From Actinomycetes bacterium (GTDB lineage: Bacteria; Actinomycetota; Actinomycetes; Actinomycetales; Microbacteriaceae), in NCBI GenBank assembly GCA_023450335.1, contig JAEXHA010000118.1, positions 1 to 5,976 of the forward strand: 5,976 bases of DNA. Reading direction: 5' to 3'. Both the position numbers and the translations under genes were made by a program. Shown here in pieces: positions 1 through 4,956 of this stretch; positions within the stretch are counted from its first letter, which is position 1; each line of letters opens with the position of its first letter. The notes beneath the pieces were generated by a model. The model searched no databases, was not told the origin of the DNA, and saw nothing but the letters and a program-made list of their open reading frames with translations.

Positions 1-459
1 GTCCTGTCGCTGGCCGGTGCAGGCGACGGCGAGCACACGCTCACCCTGCGCGTCTCGCCCGAGAATCTCGGCCCGATCACCGTGAAGGCGCACATCTCGG
101 GTGCCGCCATCACGATCGAGCTCGCCACGCCGACCGACGCCGGCCGCGATGCCCTGCGCGCCGTGATGGTCGACCTGCGGCGCGACCTGGCTGCGCTCTC
201 CCCGGGCGCCATCCTGTCACTCGCCGCCGCCGACGGGTCTGCGCCGGCAGGGACATCCAGCGGAGGGTCACCCTGGTCGAACGGATCGGGCACCGCCGGC
301 GGCGCACCGGGCCAGCCGGGCGAGCCCGGCCAGTCCGGACAGCCCGGCCAGGCCGCGCCCGGGGCGCCGGACCGTGGCATCCCCGAGCCCCTACCCGACG
401 ACACCGCCACCACCGCCGCCACCGTCGTGCCCGGTTCGGGCATCGACCTGTTCGCCTGA
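1..459 (+). CDS. fliK: Flagellar hook-length control protein FliK, C-terminal part (5' end outside window)
   Basis: The reading frame is open from base 1 to a TGA at 457-459, giving the last 152 residues. FliK is the secreted ruler that measures hook length and switches the export gate from hook to filament substrates through its C-terminal domain. Visible residues about 13-72 match that domain (Flg_hook family): LTLRVSPENLGPITVKAH, then a strand ending in TIEL, then a helix with DLRRDLAAL. The L-x-P-x-x-LG core is the recognisable hallmark. After it comes a low-complexity Gly/Ser/Pro-rich tail of about 75 residues, including six Gly-X-Y triplets, ending in GIDLFA. A tail this long after the Flg_hook domain is unusual. 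A GTG at 82 is inside the conserved domain and is not the start, because the same frame runs on upstream. flgD follows after 13 bases, as expected for a hook operon. Confidence 0.9.
   Translation, partial: VLSLAGAGDGEHTLTLRVSPENLGPITVKAHISGAAITIELATPTDAGRDALRAVMVDLRRDLAALSPGAILSLAAADGSAPAGTSSGGSPWSNGSGTAGGAPGQPGEPGQSGQPGQAAPGAPDRGIPEPLPDDTATTAATVVPGSGIDLFA
301..354 (+). repeat. Collagen-like Gly-X-Y tract (six 9-base units) in the fliK tail
   Basis: Six consecutive codon triplets encode GAP, GQP, GEP, GQS, GQP and GQA. The DNA units are imperfect copies of GGCCAGCCC. The tract lies after the Flg_hook domain in the proline/glycine-rich C-terminal tail. Six triplets are probably too few for a stable triple helix alone, so a flexible extended linker is the likelier role. 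The 9-base periodicity suggests growth by slipped replication. Confidence 0.8.
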
Positions 460-462
460 TCG

Positions 463-468
463 AAGGAG
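463..468 (+). promoter_or_regulatory. Ribosome binding site that decides the flgD start
   Basis: AAGGAG ends 4 bases before the ATG at 473, a slightly short but usable spacing. The same frame is open upstream to a start codon at 374. That stretch overlaps the fliK coding region, would add an implausible run of seven prolines, and has no comparable site in front. The downstream ATG is therefore preferred. Confidence 0.75.
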
Positions 469-472
469 TGCC

Positions 473-880
473 ATGCCCGCCGTCGAACCCGTCACCGCCG
501 CGACCACGCCGAGCGTCACCGCGACCGCACCGAAGAAGTCCCTCGACGCCGAGGTCTTCCTGCAACTTCTCGTCGCGCAGATGAAGAATCAGGACCCCAG
601 CTCGCCCTTGGACACGAACGAGATGATGGCGCAGACCACGCAGCTGGCGATGATGGAGCAGCTCACGATGCTGACCGACACCGTCACCGAGAGCTTCGCC
701 CTCAGCATGCGCCAGACCGCCGCCGCCCTCGTCGGCCACGAGGCCTCGTACCTCGACGCCGACGGCGTCACCCACACCGGCACCGTCTCGAAGGTGTCGT
801 TCGCGGCGGGGGTGCCCACCGTCACCATCGGCGACACGACCGTGCCGCTGGACGCCGTCTCCGGCATCACCGCTTCCTGA
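473..880 (+). CDS. flgD: Hook-capping protein FlgD (short Gram-positive form)
   Basis: This 135-residue protein is the scaffold cap on the tip of the growing hook, needed for FlgE subunits to polymerise outside the cell. Residues 24-65 carry the FlgD N-terminal signature: FLQLLVAQMKNQDPSSPLD followed by the Met/Gln-rich helix EMMAQTTQLAMMEQL. Residues 85-132 (ALVGHEASYLDADG ... VTIGDTTVPLDAVSGI) look like the beta strands of the FlgD tudor-like part. The Ig-like domain of enterobacterial FlgD (about 230 residues) is missing, as in Bacillus FlgD (about 140 residues), so this is a normal short form and not a truncation. No signal peptide is seen, as expected for a type III export substrate. It lies 13 bases after fliK and 25 bases before flgE, most likely in the same transcript. 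Confidence 0.93.
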   Translation: MPAVEPVTAATTPSVTATAPKKSLDAEVFLQLLVAQMKNQDPSSPLDTNEMMAQTTQLAMMEQLTMLTDTVTESFALSMRQTAAALVGHEASYLDADGVTHTGTVSKVSFAAGVPTVTIGDTTVPLDAVSGITAS

Positions 881-905
881 CCCTCCCACCCAGAAGGACC
901 ACATC

Positions 906-2063
906 ATGCTCCGCTCGCTCTACTCCGGCATCTCCGGCCTCCGTTCGCACCAGACCATGCTCGATGTGACGGGCAACAACATCGCCAACGTCAACACGAT
1001 CGGCTTCAAGGCCGGCTCGGTGCAGTTCCAGGACACCCTCTCGCAGATCGTGCAGAACTCCCGCGGCGCGCAGGACGGCGCCGGCGGCACCAACCCGGCA
1101 CAGGTCGGCCTGGGCACGCAGGTGGCCGGCATCCGCACCAACTTCACACAGGGTGCCCCGCAGGCCACCGGCGTCGCGACCGACCTCATGATCGCCGGCG
1201 ACGGCTTCTTCGTCGTGCGCACCGGCGCCGAGACCATGTACACCCGCAACGGCGGCTTCTCATTCGACACCGCCGGCCGCATGGTCACCGTCGACGGCGC
1301 GCTCGTGCAGGGCTGGACGGCCGTGGACGGCCAGGTCGCCACCGGCGGTCCGGTGGGCGACATCACACTGCCGGTCAGCGCCACCTCGCCGGCGCGGGCG
1401 ACCACGAGCGCCGAAGTGACCGGCAACCTGCCCTCCGACGCCGCGCTCGACACCGAACTGGTGCGCGACATCACCGTCTACGCCGGCGACGGCGCCACCC
1501 GTCAGCTCACGCTCACGTTCACGCGCACCGGCGACGGGTGGGACGTCACCGACGGCACCACGACGACGTCGCTCGAGTTCACCGAGGGCGAGCTGACCGG
1601 CCCGGCCTCGATCGTCTCCGACGGCGTGGCCGTCGACCTGTCGGCTGTGACCGGCTTCGCCGACCTGCGCACCGTGGCCATCACCGACCAGGACGGGCTG
1701 GCCCCCGGCACGCTGGTGTCGTACACGATCTCGGCCGACGGTGCGCTGCTGGGCACGTTCAGCAACGGCGCATCCGAGGTGCTCGCTCAGGTCGCCCTCG
1801 CCTCGTTCGACAACCCCGAAGGGCTCGAGAAGGCCGGCTCGTCGCAGTATCGCGCCGGCGCGAACTCGGGCGAGGCGGCCCTGGGCACGCCCGGCGGCGA
1901 CGGCTTCGGCGAGCTGGTCAGCGGCGCCCTCGAGATGTCGAACGTCGACCTCTCGCAGGAGTTCACCAACCTCATCGTCGCCCAGCGCGGCTTCCAGGCC
2001 AACGCCCGCATCATCACCACGAGCGACGAGGTCCTGCAGGAGCTGACCAACCTGAAGCGGTGA
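906..2063 (+). CDS. flgE: Flagellar hook protein FlgE
   Basis: This 385-residue protein is the structural subunit of the hook, the flexible joint between rod and filament. The N-terminal 35 residues (MLRSLYSGISGLRSHQ, then GNNIANVNTIGFK) are the classic rod/hook-family helix and the NNIAN-x-NTxGFK motif. DLMIAGDGFFVV at about 93-104 is the next conserved block. Residues of roughly 160-290 form the variable outer FlaE-type region. The C-terminal 47 residues (LEMSNVDLSQEFTNLIVAQ, then GFQANARIITTSDEVLQEL) are the flg_bbr_C helix that forms the inner core. Length is near that of E. coli FlgE (402), which favours hook over the shorter rod proteins FlgF and FlgG, although the three are paralogues. 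The fliK-flgD context also supports FlgE. AGAAGGA at 892-898 lies 7 bases before the ATG. It is the last gene of the hook block; the next gap holds a promoter candidate. Confidence 0.95.
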   Translation: MLRSLYSGISGLRSHQTMLDVTGNNIANVNTIGFKAGSVQFQDTLSQIVQNSRGAQDGAGGTNPAQVGLGTQVAGIRTNFTQGAPQATGVATDLMIAGDGFFVVRTGAETMYTRNGGFSFDTAGRMVTVDGALVQGWTAVDGQVATGGPVGDITLPVSATSPARATTSAEVTGNLPSDAALDTELVRDITVYAGDGATRQLTLTFTRTGDGWDVTDGTTTTSLEFTEGELTGPASIVSDGVAVDLSAVTGFADLRTVAITDQDGLAPGTLVSYTISADGALLGTFSNGASEVLAQVALASFDNPEGLEKAGSSQYRAGANSGEAALGTPGGDGFGELVSGALEMSNVDLSQEFTNLIVAQRGFQANARIITTSDEVLQELTNLKR

Positions 2064-2077
2064 TGACCGGCCGGCCG

Positions 2078-2107
2078 CTAACCGTTGACCGGGTCCGGCC
2101 GACAGTC
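2078..2107 (+). promoter_or_regulatory. Candidate FliA/WhiG-class (sigma-28-type) promoter upstream of flbD-motA-motB
   Basis: A -35-like CTAA at 2078-2081 is followed by exactly 16 bases and a -10-like GCCGACAG at 2098-2105, then TC. Sigma-28-family promoters are known to have TAAA, about 15-16 bases, then GCCGATAA. The -10 block matches that consensus at 6 of 8 positions. Transcription would begin at about 2111-2114, leaving a leader of about 65 bases before the flbD ATG. The same layout recurs before fliM with 12 of 13 bases identical over CCGGCCGAYAGTC, which makes chance less likely. The sigma-factor assignment is inference. Confidence 0.6.
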
Positions 2108-2121
2108 TCTTCGACGGCCGA

Positions 2122-2140
2122 GGCCGCACGTTGTGCGGTC
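2122..2140 (+). other. Hairpin in the leader between flgE and flbD
   Basis: GGCCGCAC and GTGCGGTC can pair as an 8-bp stem (one G-U pair) closed by a GTT loop. A further four pairs (2115-2118 with 2141-2144) could form beyond a 3-base bulge. No T-run follows, so it is not a classical intrinsic terminator, though high-GC Gram-positives often lack that run. It would sit near the 5' end of a transcript from the promoter just upstream, where it could protect the message or slow read-through from flgE. It ends more than 20 bases before the flbD ribosome binding site, so direct occlusion is not obvious. Confidence 0.4.
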
Positions 2141-2162
2141 GCCGGTATGCCCACACGGAGAA

Positions 2163-2169
2163 GAGGAGG
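2163..2169 (+). promoter_or_regulatory. Strong ribosome binding site that decides the flbD start
   Basis: GAGGAGG ends 8 bases before the ATG at 2178, and the purine run continues to 2174. An in-frame TTG at 2085 would add 31 residues with no homology to the family and would place the start inside the promoter candidate. The ATG at 2178 is clearly better. Confidence 0.85.
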
Positions 2170-2177
2170 GGGAGCGC

Positions 2178-2393
2178 ATGATCATCCTCACGCGCTTGAA
2201 CCAGCAGCGGTTCGCGGTCAACCCCGACCTCATCGAGCGCATTCAGGAGACGCCCGACACCACGCTGGCCATGGTCGACGGTGCGACCTTCGTCGTCACC
2301 GAGACGATGGATGCCGTCATCGACGCGATCGTGGCCTACCGCGCCCGCGTCGTCGCGGCCGCTGCCACCCGCCAGACCGAGAGTGACGGCTGA
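2178..2393 (+). CDS. flbD: FlbD/SwrD-family flagellar protein
   Basis: This small protein of 71 residues belongs to the FlbD/SwrD family, which should not be confused with the Caulobacter transcription factor also named FlbD. In Bacillus subtilis the homologue SwrD (71 residues) is encoded just after flgE and raises flagellar power through the stators. The sequence fits the family throughout: it opens with MIILTRLNQQRFAVNPDLIE, has IQETPDTTLAMVDG in the middle and FVVTETMDAVIDAIVAYR towards the end. No membrane segment or signal peptide is seen, so it should act in the cytoplasm. It follows the promoter candidate and a strong ribosome binding site, and its TGA overlaps the motA ATG by one base (TGATG), which implies translational coupling to the stator it is thought to serve. 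The family call is firm; the stator role is transferred from Bacillus. Confidence 0.9.
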   Translation: MIILTRLNQQRFAVNPDLIERIQETPDTTLAMVDGATFVVTETMDAVIDAIVAYRARVVAAAATRQTESDG

Positions 2394-3199
2394 TGGATCC
2401 CGCCATGCTCATCGGCATCCTGCTCGCGTTCGGCGGGCTGCTCGCGATGATCACCCTCGAGGGTGCCCACGTGAGCGCGCTGCTGCTGCCGGCTCCGATG
2501 ATCCTCGTGTTCGGCGCGACGATCGCCATCGGCATCGCCGGGGGAACCCTCAGCGATGCATTGACCGCCGTGCGGGCGCTGCCCCGCGCGTTCCGTGGCC
2601 TGCGCGGCTCGTCGCAGGAGCTGATCGACAAGGTCGTCGGCTACGCCGAGACCGCTCGGATGCAAGGGCTGCTGGCGCTGGAGAACTCGGTCGCCGACGA
2701 GAAGGACCCGTTCTTGCGGCAGGCGCTGCAGAACATCGCCGACGGCACCGACGCCGATGACCTGCGGGTCATGATGGAAGATCAGGTCGCGACCACGGCA
2801 GCGCATCGCCGCACCGCCGCGCGCTTCTACACGACGCTCGGCGGCTACGCACCGACCGTGGGCATCGTCGGCACGGTCGTGTCGCTGACCCACGTGCTCG
2901 AGAAGCTCGATCAGCCCGACACCCTGGGGCCGCTGATCGCCGCCGCGTTCATCGCCACCCTGTGGGGGCTGCTGTCGGCCAACTTCATCTGGCTGCCCAT
3001 CGGCGCCCGGCTGCAGCGTCTGGCCGAGATCGAAGTCGACCGCATGACGCTGCTGACCGAGGGCATGCTCGCGGTGCAGTCCGGCAGTGCGCCGCACCTC
3101 GTTGCCGAACGCCTGCAGGCGCTGGCACCCGATGCGCTCGGCCGCTCGTCCCGGAAACGCCGCGAGAAGGCCCCCGCGAGCGCGGACGCCTCGACATGA
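2393..3199 (+). CDS. motA: Flagellar motor stator protein MotA
   Basis: This is the 268-residue inner-membrane stator subunit that forms a ring around MotB and pushes on FliG using ion flow. Membrane segments are visible at about 3-21, 29-50, 150-168 and 180-202, with the large cytoplasmic loop between the second and third. In the loop, R89 and E97 (AR-x7-E in ARMQGLLALE) match the charged pair R90/E98 of E. coli MotA that contacts FliG. GGYAPTVGIVGTVVSL gives P154, and NFIWLP gives P202; these match the two conserved channel prolines (173 and 222 in E. coli). The ATG overlaps the flbD stop and has no good ribosome binding site of its own, so it probably depends on coupling; a second ATG lies four codons on. 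The basic tail (RSSRKRREK) is at the cytoplasmic C-terminus. motB begins inside its last codons. Confidence 0.95.
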   Translation: MDPAMLIGILLAFGGLLAMITLEGAHVSALLLPAPMILVFGATIAIGIAGGTLSDALTAVRALPRAFRGLRGSSQELIDKVVGYAETARMQGLLALENSVADEKDPFLRQALQNIADGTDADDLRVMMEDQVATTAAHRRTAARFYTTLGGYAPTVGIVGTVVSLTHVLEKLDQPDTLGPLIAAAFIATLWGLLSANFIWLPIGARLQRLAEIEVDRMTLLTEGMLAVQSGSAPHLVAERLQALAPDALGRSSRKRREKAPASADAST

Positions 3200-4005
3200 G
3201 CGTGCGGCGGCGCCGGCAGATCCCCTCGCACTCCCACGAGGGGCCCGATGAGCGGTGGATGGCGTCGTACCTCGACATGGTGACGGTGCTCATGTGCATG
3301 TTCATCGTCATGTTCGCCATGTCGACGGTCGACCAGGAGAAGTTCGAGGAGCTGCGCGCGTCATTGGCGACGGGGTTCGGCGTCGAGGAGACCGACGACA
3401 CCGACGCGAGCGAGGGCGTCGTCGTGCCGCCCGAGATGGTCGACGAAGAAGGCGAGGGCTTCCTCGAGGTGCCGCCCAACGCGGCCGAGGAGGAGTATGA
3501 CAGCCTCGCGTCGCTGCGCGACCGCCTGCAGAAGGCGCTCGACGATCGCGGACTGGGCGATGCCGCCACCTTCACCATCGACGATCGCGGCCTGACGATC
3601 GGGCTCGTCAGTGCCGAGACCTTCTTCGCCGCCAACAGCGCCGCCCTCAGCGCCAAGGCCCGCGCCGTGCTCGATGCGACCGGTGGCGTGCTGGCCACCG
3701 TCTCGCACGCGCTCTCGGTCGAAGGTCACGCCGACTACCGGCGGCCCTCGGCGCCGTTCGCCGACAACTGGCAGTTGTCGTCGGCGCGCGCCGACCGCGT
3801 GCGCCACTACCTCGTCGACGAGAGGACCATCGCCGACGGCCGCATCGACGCCGTGGGCTACGGCTCGTCACGCCCCCTGGCCGAGGGGACCAGCGCGGCG
3901 GCGCTGGCCATGAACCGGCGCGTGGACATCGTCGTCCTCTCTGACGCCGATGACGAGGTGAGAGCTCAACTGCCGGGCCTCGCCGCCCGCGACGACACCC
4001 GCTGA
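3196..4005 (+). CDS. motB: Flagellar motor stator protein MotB
   Basis: This 269-residue protein anchors the stator to peptidoglycan and carries the ion-binding aspartate. After a basic N-terminus, residues 21-43 form the single membrane helix, W-x3-YLDMVTVLMCMFIVMF, placing the essential aspartate at D27 (D32 in E. coli). A linker at 64-102 is extremely acidic. Residues of about 140-250 form the OmpA-like peptidoglycan-binding domain: FFAANSAALS, VEGHADYRR, NWQLSSARA at 191-199, VGYGSSRP and NRRVDIVVL at 240-248. Ion type (H+ or Na+) is not decided by what I can see. The ATG lies in an ATGA overlap with the motA stop, and the frame is open far upstream, but earlier starts fall inside motA and add unrelated sequence. 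fliL, often found next in related clusters, is not here; 39 bases follow before fliM. Confidence 0.95.
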   Translation: MSVRRRRQIPSHSHEGPDERWMASYLDMVTVLMCMFIVMFAMSTVDQEKFEELRASLATGFGVEETDDTDASEGVVVPPEMVDEEGEGFLEVPPNAAEEEYDSLASLRDRLQKALDDRGLGDAATFTIDDRGLTIGLVSAETFFAANSAALSAKARAVLDATGGVLATVSHALSVEGHADYRRPSAPFADNWQLSSARADRVRHYLVDERTIADGRIDAVGYGSSRPLAEGTSAAALAMNRRVDIVVLSDADDEVRAQLPGLAARDDTR

Positions 4006-4008
4006 GTC

Positions 4009-4038
4009 CTTACGTCGCGCGCCCGCCGGCCGATAGTC
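4009..4038 (+). promoter_or_regulatory. Candidate FliA/WhiG-class (sigma-28-type) promoter upstream of fliM-fliN-fliO
   Basis: CTTA at 4009-4012 is followed by exactly 16 bases and GCCGATAG at 4029-4036, then TC. The -10-like block matches the sigma-28 consensus GCCGATAA at 7 of 8 positions. It fills nearly the whole 39-base gap between motB and fliM. The expected transcription start, about 7-9 bases after the block, is 4043-4045, which coincides with the fliM GTG. The layout duplicates that at 2078-2107. The sigma-factor assignment is inference. Confidence 0.65.
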
Positions 4039-4044
4039 CCGCTC

Positions 4045-4956
4045 GTGCAGATCGACGAGCGCACGCCTGCCACCGAACCGGCGAGCCCGCAGCGGTACGA
4101 CTTCGGCCGTCCCGCGGCGCTGTCGCGCGAGCACACGCGCGCGCTCGCGGGCGCCTTCGACGCGTTCGCCCGCCAGTGGGCTGTGCAGCTCATGTCGAAG
4201 ACCCGCGTGCGCGCCCACATCGCGCTGGAGCGGGTGAACCTCGAGACGTACGACGAGTACGTCGCCACGGTGCCGTCGACGACGACCCTCGTGGTGTGCG
4301 CGGCCGAGGGGTCGGACGACCGCGCGATCGTGGAGTTCCCGCTGCCGACCGCGTTCTCGTGGATCGTGAAGATGCTCGGCGGCGACGCGGCGATCGGATT
4401 CGACGACCGGTCGCTCACGGGGGTCGAGCAGGCGCTGCTGCGCACCCTCATGGACGAGACGCTGACCCACCTGCGTGGCGCGCTCGGTCCGCTCCTTCCG
4501 CACGACTACACCGTCAACGCCGTCCAGTACAACGCCGCCTTCGCCCAGATCGCCTCGGCGCAGGATCTCGTGGTCGTGGCGCGCTTCTCCCTGCGCACCG
4601 CCGACCGCACCGAGACGGCCAGCATCGCCCTGCCCGCCGCCGCCCTGCTCGAGCGCCTCTCGCGCACCGCCTCGGCACCTGACGCGATCGCCGACCCCGC
4701 CGAGGTGCGCCGGCACGTCGAGCAGACGCCCGTCGAGCTCACCCTGCGCCTCGCGCCCCGCACGATGCGCCCCAGCGAGATGCTGTCGCTCTCGGTCGGC
4801 GACATCATCCCCCTCCCCCACAGCCACGACCGGCCGCTGGATCTCGCCGTGGGCGAGAACATCGTGGCCGCCGCCGCGGTGGGCGCCAACGGCGCGCGGC
4901 TCGCGTGCGTCGTTACCGCCTCCCACCTGTCCCCTTCCGTCGAGGAGCCGAGATGA
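4045..4956 (+). CDS. fliM: Flagellar motor switch protein FliM (GTG start, short N-terminus)
   Basis: This 303-residue protein is the middle layer of the C-ring, linking FliG to FliN and setting rotation direction. YDFGRPAALSREHTRAL at 18-34, the middle domain (TYDEYVATVPSTTTL, then WIVKMLGGDAAIGFDDRSLTGVE) and a C-terminal SpoA-type domain at about 222-295 (VELTLRLAPRTMRPSEML, then GDIIPL) identify it. The motB stop at 4003-4005 is in the same frame, and GTG 4045 is the only standard start between it and the conserved YDF, so the start is well constrained. There is no ribosome binding site, and a promoter candidate ends just upstream, so the mRNA is probably leaderless. Only 17 residues precede YDF, and the usual LSQxEIDALL peptide that binds CheY-P is not present. 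The GGxG loop that contacts FliG reads GGDA here. Its stop overlaps the fliN ATG by four bases. Confidence 0.92.
   Translation: MQIDERTPATEPASPQRYDFGRPAALSREHTRALAGAFDAFARQWAVQLMSKTRVRAHIALERVNLETYDEYVATVPSTTTLVVCAAEGSDDRAIVEFPLPTAFSWIVKMLGGDAAIGFDDRSLTGVEQALLRTLMDETLTHLRGALGPLLPHDYTVNAVQYNAAFAQIASAQDLVVVARFSLRTADRTETASIALPAAALLERLSRTASAPDAIADPAEVRRHVEQTPVELTLRLAPRTMRPSEMLSLSVGDIIPLPHSHDRPLDLAVGENIVAAAAVGANGARLACVVTASHLSPSVEEPR

Noticed and set aside
2067..2076. CCGGCCGGCC palindrome just after flgE as an operator or terminator
   Set aside because: Short GC palindromes of this kind are expected by chance in DNA of this composition; there is no usable loop and no second copy in the other gap.
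1260..2156. Open frame of 298 codons on the - strand opposite flgE
   Set aside because: Low-complexity Arg/Gly/Val composition, no family match and full overlap with well-supported flgE make it a shadow frame.
2085..2177. Longer flbD starting at TTG 2085
   Set aside because: The added 31 residues match nothing in the FlbD/SwrD family, lack a ribosome binding site and overlap the promoter. The ATG at 2178 has a strong site and gives the same 71-residue length as SwrD.
2063..2386. A possible small gene starting at the ATG that overlaps the flgE stop (TGATG)
   Set aside because: Its product is Arg/His-rich without any motif, and it runs through the promoter candidate and then flbD in another frame. 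No ribosome binding site supports it.
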